Source of the DNA: Pseudomonadota bacterium
GTDB lineage: Bacteria > Pseudomonadota > Alphaproteobacteria > Acetobacterales > Acetobacteraceae
DNA: 15,342 nt
Assembly: GCA_021808055.1 (NCBI GenBank)
Contig: JAKBCH010000044.1
Coordinates: 1 to 15,342, forward strand
Reading direction: 5' to 3'
Position numbers and translations under genes: made by a program. The notes below the pieces were generated by a model. That model was not told the origin of the DNA, did not search any database, and saw only the letters and a list, made by a program, of their open reading frames with translations. This document shows, in pieces, positions 1 through 6,903 of the stretch. The first letter of the stretch is position 1, and each line of letters opens with the position of its first letter.

Positions 1-192
1 GAAGCGTTCTGTACGTATTCAAAGAAATACACCATAACGCTTCTCAACAATCATATGAATAGAGCAATGCCCTACCATCAATCATCACCCAATCCCCTCA
101 CAGAGACCAGTACCACACCACATAATGATGCAGCAGAAACGCCACCAGCGTATCCCTTCCCAAACTATATAATTGTCAAAGATCAAAAACCC

Positions 193-225
193 AAAGAACA
201 AAACGACGGGCCAAATCCCCCGTCG
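193..225 (-). terminator. Candidate intrinsic terminator, minus strand
   Basis: On the minus strand a perfect 7-bp stem (CGACGGG/CCCGTCG, plus positions 204-210 and 219-225) with an 8-nt loop is followed directly by a T-rich tail, TTTTGTTCTTT. It cannot be the main terminator of gmhA, which has a stronger one at 525-561. It would instead end a transcript starting at the promoter-like boxes at 293-321. Confidence 0.5.
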
Positions 226-287
226 CGAAGCGCATCAGATTAACCTCTCACCACCTCGAAATCAAGTCCGAAGCGGCGCTCGGTGGA
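197..287 (-). ncRNA. Candidate small RNA (about 90 nt)
   Basis: This stretch lies between a minus-strand promoter-like pair and an intrinsic terminator, so a discrete transcript of about 90 nt is predicted. Near its 5' end CCACC (minus; plus 282-286) can pair with GGTGG (plus 251-255), enclosing a small CCG/CGG hairpin; the 3' end is the terminator stem. It also contains a 19-codon frame (plus 176-235; MRFATGDLARRFVLWVFDL) whose ATG is 8 nt after GAGAGG. The product could therefore be a leader or micro-protein transcript rather than a regulatory RNA. I do not recognise a known RNA family. The call rests only on promoter, fold and terminator seen by eye. Confidence 0.33.
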
Positions 288-292
288 GGCAG

Positions 293-321
293 CATCTATT
301 CCCGTCAGCAAAATCCGTCAA
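293..321 (-). promoter_or_regulatory. Sigma-70-like promoter for the candidate small RNA
   Basis: On the minus strand TTGACG (plus 316-321) and TAGATG (plus 293-298) are separated by exactly 17 bp. The -35 box matches consensus at five of six positions and the -10 at three. Transcription would start near 286-287, at the base of the CCACC/GGTGG stem. Confidence 0.38.
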
Positions 322-524
322 CCCGGGGAGGATCGCAAAACCGCCCAAAAGTCATATTTTTCTGACAATCATATGATTTTATTGATAAAAATTTCTCAAT
401 TCCACCGTGTTGCAGCACATCCCGCCCGCCGCGCGGCAAAAACATCGCCGCGCCGGGCAATATCCGCCCCGGCCCGGCATACCGACAAACTAACCGCCGC
501 GCGCACGCGCGCGGCACGAATCGT

Positions 525-561
525 AAAAAAAACCCTTCCCGGCACCGCTGCCAGGATAGGG
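525..561 (-). terminator. Intrinsic terminator of the adc-bdhA-gmhA operon
   Basis: About 30 nt past the gmhA stop on the minus strand, CCCT-A-TCCTGGCA pairs with TGCCGGGA-AGGG around a GCGG loop. This gives 4 + 8 bp with one bulged A and one T-G pair, followed by eight Ts (plus 525-532). This is a textbook Rho-independent terminator and marks the end of the minus-strand operon. Confidence 0.85.
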
Positions 562-592
562 TCTCGTATCGTCCATCGCCAGGCGCCCTGGC

Positions 593-1183
593 TCAACCCG
601 CCAGCCGGTCCTCCGTCAGGGTCAGAATCGCGTGGCCCAGCGTGATATGGCACTCCTGTACCCGCGCAGTGTCCGTGTCCGGCACCACAATCGCCAGGTC
701 ACACAGTGCCAGGGCCGGCCCGCCATCATTTCCCAGCAATCCAACCGCGGTTATCCCCATCTCCCGCGCCACCCGCAGCGCCCCCAGCACATTGGGAGAC
801 CTGCCGGAGGTGGTGATGCCAAACAGCACATCCCCCGCCTGGCCCAACCCCTGGAGCGGGCGCGAGAACATTTCCCCGGCGCCAAAATCATTCACCACCG
901 CCGTCACGGCCGAGGTATCCAGCGCCAGCGTCATGGCCGGCCAGGAGGGGCGCGGCACTGCGCTGCGCAGCCTTATCACCCACTCCGTGGCCAAATGCTG
1001 GGCATCCGCCGCCGAGCCGCCATTGCCACAAAAAATCAGTTTCTTGCCCGCCCGCATCGCGGTCTCGCAGGCGTCCACAATAGCCAAAACTGGCCCGGCA
1101 TTCTCAGCCAAAGCCAGTTTCAGTTCCGCCGAGCGCCGCAGCATCGCCGCATAGCGCCCAGCCTCGTCTTTATCGTTAGACAT
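593..1183 (-). CDS. gmhA: Phosphoheptose isomerase-like SIS-domain protein
   Basis: 196 residues, the usual size of D-sedoheptulose 7-phosphate isomerase (GmhA), a cytosolic enzyme that makes the first heptose phosphate for lipopolysaccharide core or related glycans. The single SIS fold is seen from CGNGGSAADAQH (about residues 52-63), the phosphate-binding TTSGRSPNV (124-132) and the C-terminal VQECHITLGHAI (175-186) with the conserved histidines. Glu67 after AQHLAT corresponds in position to the catalytic Glu of GmhA. The paralogue DiaA has the same fold, so the substrate is not proven. The gene sits third behind adc and bdhA (46-bp gap), an odd metabolic partner. The only purine-rich sequence upstream of its ATG lies inside a hairpin (1189-1212), which suggests translational control or poor read-through. 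A strong terminator follows. Confidence 0.82.
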   Translation of the reverse strand: MSNDKDEAGRYAAMLRRSAELKLALAENAGPVLAIVDACETAMRAGKKLIFCGNGGSAADAQHLATEWVIRLRSAVPRPSWPAMTLALDTSAVTAVVNDFGAGEMFSRPLQGLGQAGDVLFGITTSGRSPNVLGALRVAREMGITAVGLLGNDGGPALALCDLAIVVPDTDTARVQECHITLGHAILTLTEDRLAG

Positions 1184-1188
1184 GTAAA

Positions 1189-1212
1189 ATCCCGCCTCGT
1201 TTCTGGCGGGAT
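1189..1212 (-). promoter_or_regulatory. Hairpin covering the gmhA ribosome-binding site
   Basis: A perfect 8-bp inverted repeat, ATCCCGCC/GGCGGGAT, with an 8-nt loop lies between the bdhA stop and the gmhA start. On the minus strand it is followed by TTTTAC and then the gmhA ATG. The GAGG/GGGA segment that would serve as Shine-Dalgarno is in the loop edge and 3' arm. The element could act as a weak terminator, a processing site or a start-site mask. Confidence 0.55.
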
Positions 1213-1229
1213 GTATAGGCTTGGCGCCG

Positions 1230-2015
1230 CTAATGCGCTACCCAGCCACCATCGATGGAAAGCGGCACGCCGGTAATCGTTGCCGCGCCATCAGAGCACA
1301 AAAACACTGTCAGCGCGCCAATTTCCTCCGGGGTGGAGAATTTCAGCATTGGCTGCGTCTCCTGCAGCATCTTCTTCTTCTCGGTGTCAACATCGGTGCC
1401 GGCTTCCTTGGCGCGGTCCTCGAGCTGTTTTTCCACCAGCGGCGTCAACACCCAGCCCGGGCATATGGCGTTTACCGTAATGCCATCATTGGCCAGTTCC
1501 ACGGCCGCCACTTTTGTTGCCCCCACAACACCATGCTTAGCCGCCACATAGGCAACCTTGTGCGGGCTCGCCACCAAACCATGCGCAGAGGCAATGTTAA
1601 TAATGCGCCCCCAGCCGTTTTTCTTCATACCCGGAATAGCCGATTTCATGCCATAAAACACCGCCGAGAGGTTGAGCGCGATAATCTGGCTCCATTTCGC
1701 CTCTGGAAACTCCTCGACCGGCGCAGTGAATTGGATGCCGGCATTGTTAACCAGAATATCCAAGCTCCCCAGCGTGCTCTGCGTTTTCGCCACCAATTCG
1801 GCCACACCTGCGGGCGTGCTCAAATCGGCGCCATCATAGCCCACCTTCACGGAAAACTCCTGGGCCATATCCGCGCGCAACTTTTCAATATCACCGGCAT
1901 CGCCAAAGCCATTCAGCATAATACTGGCTCCTTCCGCCGCCAGCGCCCTTGCAATGCCATGCCCAATTCCACTGGTTGAACCAGTTACCAGCGCCACCTT
2001 GCCCTTCAATGCCAT
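1230..2015 (-). CDS. bdhA: D-3-hydroxybutyrate dehydrogenase
   Basis: Short-chain dehydrogenase that interconverts (R)-3-hydroxybutyrate and acetoacetate with NAD(H), in ketone-body or polyhydroxybutyrate turnover. Starting at 2015 it is 261 residues. The nucleotide loop TGSTSGIG is at 11-18, NNAG at 90-93, and the catalytic Ser143, Tyr156 and Lys160 are in place. Gln95, His145, Lys153 and Gln197 match, shifted by one, the carboxylate-binding set known from Pseudomonas 3-hydroxybutyrate dehydrogenases, which separates it from generic SDR reductases. An ATG also exists two codons upstream at 2021. However, AGGGAG (2023-2028) is only one base from that ATG and seven bases from the ATG at 2015, so the latter is chosen. 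Twelve bases separate it from the adc stop, and its Shine-Dalgarno overlaps that stop, so the two are translationally linked. Confidence 0.93.
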   Translation of the reverse strand: MALKGKVALVTGSTSGIGHGIARALAAEGASIMLNGFGDAGDIEKLRADMAQEFSVKVGYDGADLSTPAGVAELVAKTQSTLGSLDILVNNAGIQFTAPVEEFPEAKWSQIIALNLSAVFYGMKSAIPGMKKNGWGRIINIASAHGLVASPHKVAYVAAKHGVVGATKVAAVELANDGITVNAICPGWVLTPLVEKQLEDRAKEAGTDVDTEKKKMLQETQPMLKFSTPEEIGALTVFLCSDGAATITGVPLSIDGGWVAH

Positions 2016-2027
2016 ACTCATTCTCCC

Positions 2028-2771
2028 TTACTTCGTTTCCGCAAGATAATCATGCAATACCCGCCCATAGGGCAGTGTCAAATTCACCTTAAAATGCATT
2101 CCGCCGAGAATCTTGCGTACCGGCAAATCTGCCAGGCGGCAGTTCACATGCGGCACCAGGTGCAGGCGGGCATCGCCGGCAAAAGCAAATTTTACTTCGA
2201 TATCCGACAAATTGTAACCGATTAGCTGCGCGATCGCCGGCTTGCCATCCACCCCTGGCAGCCACTTCAAATTCACGCTCAACTTCTTCAACGCCGTTAC
2301 CAGCTCGGCCGGGTCCACGGGCTTTTCCTTATACACCATCGTGCCAAGCGCCACACGCTCTTCATCGTAATAAAGTGTACCTGTCAAAGTCTCATGGATC
2401 ACTTTCAGCCGTGGCACGCCGTATTTTTTCGGAAACCCCCAAATCTCCCGCCCTCCCGTCGTCGGCGCCTCATCATCCAGATACATCATCACGGAATAAT
2501 TACATGGCTCGCCATTATACAGTGCGGCAATACTGCAGCCGCTTTCCTCATAATCGCCAAATCCGGTGGAATCCGGCATCTTCATCCATTCATAGGCCAC
2601 GCGGTTACCATCAGGCACCAGCGGCTCGGGCAATAAAGCACGCAAAACCTCTGGATCGGTCTCATAATTGATGATCAGATACTCACGCCCCTGAAACCGG
2701 TACGGCCCTTTCGGATAACTCGGCGAGGCAAGCGGCATTGAGCTGGCATTCAAAATTTCGTCACGAGTCAT
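2028..2771 (-). CDS. adc: Acetoacetate decarboxylase
   Basis: 247 residues, the normal length for the family. It decarboxylates acetoacetate to acetone and CO2 through a Schiff-base lysine. The active-site sequence REIWGFPKKYG places Lys115 and Lys116 at the same numbers as in the Clostridium acetobutylicum enzyme; Arg29 and Glu76 of that active site are also present. Its product-side neighbour bdhA supplies or consumes acetoacetate, so the pair decides between acetone release and interconversion with 3-hydroxybutyrate. Not every family member is a true decarboxylase, but the intact lysine pair makes it likely here. It is the first gene of the minus-strand operon. GGAGG sits seven bases before the ATG, and the promoter region is shared with the divergent patatin gene and contains a palindromic operator candidate. 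Confidence 0.92.
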   Translation of the reverse strand: MTRDEILNASSMPLASPSYPKGPYRFQGREYLIINYETDPEVLRALLPEPLVPDGNRVAYEWMKMPDSTGFGDYEESGCSIAALYNGEPCNYSVMMYLDDEAPTTGGREIWGFPKKYGVPRLKVIHETLTGTLYYDEERVALGTMVYKEKPVDPAELVTALKKLSVNLKWLPGVDGKPAIAQLIGYNLSDIEVKFAFAGDARLHLVPHVNCRLADLPVRKILGGMHFKVNLTLPYGRVLHDYLAETK

Positions 2772-2821
2772 GCTAATTCCTCCAGATGCTACCCATATGT
2801 AGAAAGGATTGCCCGAACTTC

Positions 2822-2838
2822 CATATGATTTTCATATG
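2822..2838. promoter_or_regulatory. Palindromic operator candidate
   Basis: CATATGA-TTT-TCATATG is a perfect 7-bp inverted repeat with a 3-bp spacer in the 123-bp region between the divergent adc and patatin genes. A third CATATG lies at 2794-2799, closer to adc. Size and symmetry suit a dimeric repressor such as a TetR- or MarR-type protein, but no such regulator gene is in the window. CATATGATTTT also occurs at 370-380. Confidence 0.45.
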
Positions 2839-2894
2839 ACGCCTTCACGCGCCCGCTTGTTTATGAGACAAACCCGGCCAAGGAGACCAGCCAC

Positions 2895-4079
2895 ATGGAC
2901 ATGTTGAGCGAAGCCCGAACCACGCCAACCCTTACCACAAAGCGCCACAGCAAACCCATCGCCCCCATCCCCCGCCCAAAAGGCTGCGACGGCATTGGGC
3001 TTGTCTTGCAGGGCGGCGGCGCACTTGGCGCTTACCAGGCTGGCGTGTACCAGGCCCTCCACGAAGCCGGGCTGGAGCCGGACTGGGTCGCCGGTGTCTC
3101 CATCGGCGCCATCAATTCCGCCATCATCGCCGGCAATAAGCCGGAAGACAGGCTGAACAAACTTCAGCGCTTCTGGCTCGACATCACGGCCCGCGACCCC
3201 TACACAATGTGGCCGGAAGGCGATGCCGCGCGCGGCTGGCGCAATATGTTCTCGGCCATGAACGGCATCCTCTTCGGCCAGCCGGGCTTTTTCCGCCCAC
3301 GGCCCTATTCCGGCTTTTTTGCCCCGCGCGGCTCGCACCACGCCACCTCGATGTACGATACCGCGCCGCTGCACCACACCCTGCACAAAGTGGTCAATTT
3401 CGACCTCATCAATAACGGCCCTATGCGCTTCGCCGTCGGCTCAGTCGAGGTCACCAACGCCAATTTCGAATATTTCGACAATCAGGAAACCGAAATCGGC
3501 CCGGAACACATCATGGCCTCGGGCGCCCTGCCGCCTGGTCTGCCCATGGTACGCATCGGCCATCATTATTATTGGGATGGCGGCCTCGTCTCCAACACGC
3601 CGCTGCAGCACCTGCTCGATAATCTCGGCTGCAAAAACATGCTCATCTTCCAGGTGGATCTTTTCTCGGCTGTTGGCGAGCTACCGCGCGACATGCCAGA
3701 AGTGTTATCCCGCCAGAAAGACATACAATATTCCTCGCGCACCCGCAGCACCACGGACCATTTCCTGCAAGTGCACCGCCTACGCCAGGAGCTGCGCGAG
3801 GCGCTGCAGCTCATCCCCAACGAGAAGCTGACAGAAGAGCAACGCGCCCAGAAGGCCACGCTGGAGCGCCTGCCCGAAATCAATATCATGCAGCTCATTT
3901 ACCGGCAAAAAGCCTATGAGGGCGACGCCAAGGACTATGAATTCAGCCGCCTTTCCATGAAGGAGCATTGGCGCACCGGCTATTTCGACACGCGCAACAC
4001 ACTGGCCCACGCCGAATGGCTGGAATTCTCCGGCGCAGGCGGTATACGCGCCTTCGACATCCACCGCAGCGGCGGATGA
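2895..4079 (+). CDS. Patatin-like phospholipase with DUF3734 C-terminus
   Basis: 394 residues. The N-terminal patatin domain has the oxyanion-hole loop GGGALGAYQAG (about 40-50), the nucleophile elbow GVSIG with Ser69, and the catalytic Asp228 in WDGG, so the Ser-Asp dyad is complete. The C-terminal part (from about 260; EHWRTGYFDTRNTL near the end) resembles the DUF3734 extension of proteobacterial patatins. No signal peptide or membrane segment is evident, so it is probably a cytosolic lipid or ester hydrolase. From memory, such genes often stand near 3-hydroxybutyrate dehydrogenase in alphaproteobacteria, and the divergent bdhA/adc operon fits. A role in mobilising lipid or polyhydroxybutyrate is inference only. 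AGGAGA lies eight bases before the ATG. It may share regulation with adc through the palindrome at 2822-2838. Confidence 0.88.
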   Translation: MDMLSEARTTPTLTTKRHSKPIAPIPRPKGCDGIGLVLQGGGALGAYQAGVYQALHEAGLEPDWVAGVSIGAINSAIIAGNKPEDRLNKLQRFWLDITARDPYTMWPEGDAARGWRNMFSAMNGILFGQPGFFRPRPYSGFFAPRGSHHATSMYDTAPLHHTLHKVVNFDLINNGPMRFAVGSVEVTNANFEYFDNQETEIGPEHIMASGALPPGLPMVRIGHHYYWDGGLVSNTPLQHLLDNLGCKNMLIFQVDLFSAVGELPRDMPEVLSRQKDIQYSSRTRSTTDHFLQVHRLRQELREALQLIPNEKLTEEQRAQKATLERLPEINIMQLIYRQKAYEGDAKDYEFSRLSMKEHWRTGYFDTRNTLAHAEWLEFSGAGGIRAFDIHRSGG

Positions 4080-4140
4080 GAGGCTTGCCTCGGCCCGGCG
4101 CCCCATGGCAACCAGGGTGCCCGGCCAGTGGAGTTGAAGC

Positions 4141-6111
4141 GTGAGTGACCTTTTCGAGAATAGCCCCGCCCAAAATAGTTATGGCGCGGCCCATATCGAG
4201 GTGCTGGAAGGCCTCGAACCCGTCCGCCGCAGGCCTGGCATGTATGTTGGCGGCACGGACGAAACCGCGCTGCACCACCTGGCCGCGGAAATCCTCGATA
4301 ATTCAATGGACGAAGCCGTCGCCGGGCATGCCACAATCATCGAGATGAGCCTGGAACCGGGCAATACGCTCTCGATTCGCGATAATGGCCGCGGCATCCC
4401 CGTAGATCCGCATCCTAAATTCCCTAAAAAATCGGCCCTGGAAGTCATCCTCACCACCCTGCACTCGGGCGGCAAATTCTCCGGCAAGGCCTACGCCACC
4501 TCGGGCGGCCTGCACGGCGTCGGCTCCTCGGTGGTCAACGCCCTCTCCAGCAGCTTCACGGCCGAGGTCGCGCGCGACAAAAAACTCTACCGCCAGGAAT
4601 TCTCCCGAGGCCTGCCCAAAACCAAGCTCATTGAGGCCGGTGCCGCCCCCAACCGCCGCGGCACCACCATCCGCTTCACGCCCGACACCGAGATTTTCGG
4701 CCCGCTCAAATTCTCGCCCGCGCGTCTTTATAAATTATGCCGCAGCAAGGCCTATCTCTTCCGCGGCGTGCGCATCCGCTGGTCTTGCGACCCCAGCCTG
4801 CTTAAGGCCGATTCGGATATCCCCGCCCAGGCCGAACTGCATTTTCCCGGCGGGCTGCGCGATTCGCTGGCCGCTGAGTTGGGGGGCGCCCCCCTTGTCT
4901 TGCCCGAAATCTGGGCTGGCGAAGCCAAGTTTCCCTCCAGCAATGGGCAGGATCAAGGCAAGCTGGAATGGGCACTGGCCTGGACCGAGCAAGATGATGC
5001 GGCCATCGACACTTATTGTAATACCGTTCCCACCCCGCTGGGCGGCACGCATGAGGCCGGCATGCGCGCCGCATTGCTGAAGGGCCTGCGGGCCTGGGCC
5101 GAAACACGCGGCAATAAGCGCGGCGCGGCCATTATCGCGGACGATGTGCTGGGCAGCTTGCGGGCCAAACTCTCCCTCTTCATCCGCGACCCTCATTTTC
5201 AGGGTCAAACCAAGGAAAAACTCACCTCGCAAGATGCCACGCGCCTCGTGGAATCCTCATTGCGCGATAGGTTCGACCATTTTCTCGCGGGCGATCCTGG
5301 CAATGCCGATAACCTCCTCGCCTTTGTTATCGACCGCGCGGAAGAACGCCTGCGCCGCAAGGAGCAGAAGGACACCCCCCGCAAATCCGCCACGCGCCGC
5401 CTGCGCCTGCCCGGAAAACTGGCCGACTGCGCCACGGAATCCGCCGAGGGCACGGAAATCTTCCTGGTTGAAGGCGATTCCGCCGGCGGCTCCGCCAAGC
5501 AAGCCCGCAACCGCAACACCCAGGCCATTCTTCCCCTTAAGGGTAAAATCCTCAACGTTGCATCAGCCTCTGGCGAAAAGCTCAGGCAGAACCAAGAACT
5601 TAAGGACCTCATTGAGGCTCTTGGCTGCGGCACGGGCGCCTCCTTCAACCGCGCCGCTCTCCGTTACGAACGCGTCATAATTATGACAGATGCCGACGTG
5701 GACGGCGCGCACATCGCATCACTGTTAATGACATTTTTCTATCGCGAGCTACCAGAACTCATCCGCCATGGCCATGTCTATCTCGCCCAGCCACCACTCT
5801 ACCGCATCGTACAAGGCGCCAAAAGCGTCTATGCCATGGATGACGCCGACCGCGGCCGGAAGATAAAAACCTTTAAGCAAGGGGCAAAGCTGGAAATCAG
5901 CCGCTTCAAGGGCCTAGGAGAAATGCCGCCCCATGTGCTGAAGGAAACCACGATGGATCCAGCAAAGCGCACCCTACTCCGCATCATGGCCCCGCCCGAA
6001 TCCCGCGCCAGCACCTCTGAGCTTGTTGAAAGCCTCATGGGCAAGCGGCCAGAGCTGCGCTTCCAGTTCATTCAGGAAAATGCCGGTAAGGTTATCAATC
6101 TGGACATCTGA
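4141..6111 (+). CDS. parE: DNA topoisomerase IV subunit B
   Basis: 656 residues starting with GTG, preceded by GGAG at about eight bases. The GHKL ATPase domain shows ILDNSMDEA (Asn54), DNGRGIP (81-87) and GGLHGVG (122-128). The TOPRIM domain shows LVEGDSAGG (Glu444) and TDADVDGAH (Asp517, Asp519, Asp521), followed by the FKGLGEM region. Without a GyrB-type insertion and with HPKFPKKSALEVILTTLHSG, it fits ParE rather than GyrB. With ParC it forms the ATP-driven type II enzyme that unlinks daughter chromosomes. Sixty-one bases separate it from the patatin gene, which may be co-transcribed with it. parC is not in the window. A stem-loop overlaps the last base of the stop codon. Confidence 0.94.
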   Translation: MSDLFENSPAQNSYGAAHIEVLEGLEPVRRRPGMYVGGTDETALHHLAAEILDNSMDEAVAGHATIIEMSLEPGNTLSIRDNGRGIPVDPHPKFPKKSALEVILTTLHSGGKFSGKAYATSGGLHGVGSSVVNALSSSFTAEVARDKKLYRQEFSRGLPKTKLIEAGAAPNRRGTTIRFTPDTEIFGPLKFSPARLYKLCRSKAYLFRGVRIRWSCDPSLLKADSDIPAQAELHFPGGLRDSLAAELGGAPLVLPEIWAGEAKFPSSNGQDQGKLEWALAWTEQDDAAIDTYCNTVPTPLGGTHEAGMRAALLKGLRAWAETRGNKRGAAIIADDVLGSLRAKLSLFIRDPHFQGQTKEKLTSQDATRLVESSLRDRFDHFLAGDPGNADNLLAFVIDRAEERLRRKEQKDTPRKSATRRLRLPGKLADCATESAEGTEIFLVEGDSAGGSAKQARNRNTQAILPLKGKILNVASASGEKLRQNQELKDLIEALGCGTGASFNRAALRYERVIIMTDADVDGAHIASLLMTFFYRELPELIRHGHVYLAQPPLYRIVQGAKSVYAMDDADRGRKIKTFKQGAKLEISRFKGLGEMPPHVLKETTMDPAKRTLLRIMAPPESRASTSELVESLMGKRPELRFQFIQENAGKVINLDI

Positions 6112-6144
6112 TACCAACGTTCATTGAGCATGACCGTTGGTATG
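6111..6144. repeat. Stem-loop immediately after parE
   Basis: ATACCAACG (6111-6119) pairs perfectly with CGTTGGTAT (6136-6144). Inside, TCAT (6122-6125) pairs with ATGA (6131-6134) around a TGAGC loop, with a small asymmetric internal loop. No T tract follows on either strand, so it is not a typical intrinsic terminator. It may stabilise the 3' end of parE mRNA or be a copy of a dispersed palindromic repeat. Confidence 0.5.
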
Positions 6145-6439
6145 AGCCATACAGCCCGTCAAACGTCATCACACACGTAACCAAACCAGCAACAGAAAAG
6201 GCACCACTCCAGCCATGGCATGATCTGCATTGCAAAATATCTTGTTAAATTCTTTTAATCATTAGTAAGCACACAGTAAATTATAACCGTCCAATGCCCC
6301 TCTCCAACGGGCATCACAACACGCCATGCCAGCCGCCATGGCATCACCGCGGCGCCGCCTCATTTCAACGAGCGCCCAAAAAAACGGCCCTGGATCACCC
6401 CAAGGCCGCCATAACCACTCATATGTTCAAAAACTAGAT
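6112..6439. other. Intergenic spacer between convergent parE and hup
   Basis: No gene is apparent. The spacer holds the post-parE stem-loop, an AT-rich patch around 6228-6290, and the hup terminator. In the AT-rich patch a plus-strand TTGCAA (6230-6235) and TTTAAT (6254-6259) are 18 bp apart, a promoter-like pair with no recognisable gene downstream; it would run antisense into hup. A short inverted repeat (ATGCCC at 6294-6299 with GGGCAT at 6309-6314) is also present. Confidence 0.5.
6378..6408 (-). terminator. Intrinsic terminator of hup
   Basis: On the minus strand CGGCCTTGG pairs with CCAGGGCCG (nine pairs, one T-G) around the loop GGTGAT and is followed by seven Ts (plus 6378-6384). It lies about 30 bases beyond the hup stop and is a clear Rho-independent terminator. 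Confidence 0.88.
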
Positions 6440-6709
6440 TTACACAGACTTCTTCAGGGTGGGCGAAGCCTTAAAGCGGACGGTCTTACCGGCCTTCACC
6501 TTAATCTCCTCTCCAGTGCGCGGATTGACACCCTTACGCGCCTTGGTTTTGCGCACCGTGAAGGTTCCGAAGCTCGGCAGCGTGAACTTTCCGTTCTTCT
6601 TCATTTCCTTAACAATTGCCTCGATCAGATCAGAGGCCGCACGGTTAGCGGCAACGCCCGTAATCTCGGCGGAATTCTGGATAACTTCAGCAATGAATGC
6701 CTTCGACAT
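6440..6709 (-). CDS. hup: HU-family DNA-binding protein
   Basis: 89 residues, the standard size of HU/IHF subunits. The fold signature FGTFTVRKTKARKGVNPRTG spans about residues 48-67, covering the beta arm that enters the minor groove and the NPRTG tip. The C-terminal lysines complete the basic face. As a homodimer it bends and compacts DNA in the nucleoid. The sequence is closer to HU than to IHF, but closely related paralogues cannot be told apart by eye, so the symbol is generic. AAAGAGG precedes the ATG by about ten bases. It is monocistronic, with its own terminator, downstream of the two tRNA genes on the same strand. Confidence 0.93.
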   Translation of the reverse strand: MSKAFIAEVIQNSAEITGVAANRAASDLIEAIVKEMKKNGKFTLPSFGTFTVRKTKARKGVNPRTGEEIKVKAGKTVRFKASPTLKKSV

Positions 6710-6903
6710 GTCTCAAAGCCTCTTTCATGTTTGTACGTTTTGGCCAGAGAACCGGCGCAAAAACGCTGTTTTCACCGTGAGAACGCGCGGGGCCCCGACT
6801 CAAAAGACCAGGTGCGTTGGCAAAGCGTCTAGCGTGCACCTGCGAAAAATGCCAGTAGCCATGATAGGCGCGAAGCAAAAAATATCGCTTTTGGTGTGAA
6901 AAA

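Larger units (their letters stand above)
1..592. other. Gene-poor left flank
   Basis: No open frame here resembles a known protein, and the short frames have no coherent codon pattern. What can be seen: a nested dyad at 1-43 (GAAGCGTT at 1-8 against AACGCTTC at 36-43, with GTATT at 15-19 against AATAC at 26-30); a minus-strand hairpin with a T-rich tail (193-225); a minus-strand promoter-like pair (293-321); the 12-bp palindrome AATCATATGATT at 367-378; a very GC-rich hairpin at 496-515 (GCCGCGCG/CGCGCGGC); and the gmhA-side terminator at 525-561. A minus-strand frame opens with ATG at 35 and runs off the left edge after 11 codons (MVYFFEYVQNA). It could be the start of a neighbouring gene but is too short to name. 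Confidence 0.6.

Noticed and set aside
496..515. GCCGCGCG/CGCGCGGC hairpin as a terminator of gmhA
   Set aside because: No T tract follows it on the minus strand, and a much better terminator lies at 525-561; alternating GC easily forms chance palindromes.
1221..1979. A 252-codon plus-strand open frame opposite bdhA
   Set aside because: His/Arg/Gln-rich shadow of the bdhA gene, with no ribosome-binding site or similarity.
4098..4128. Hairpin GGCGCCC/GGGTGCC between the patatin gene and parE as a terminator
   Set aside because: Eleven-base loop, one G-T pair and no T tract; weak in such GC-rich DNA.
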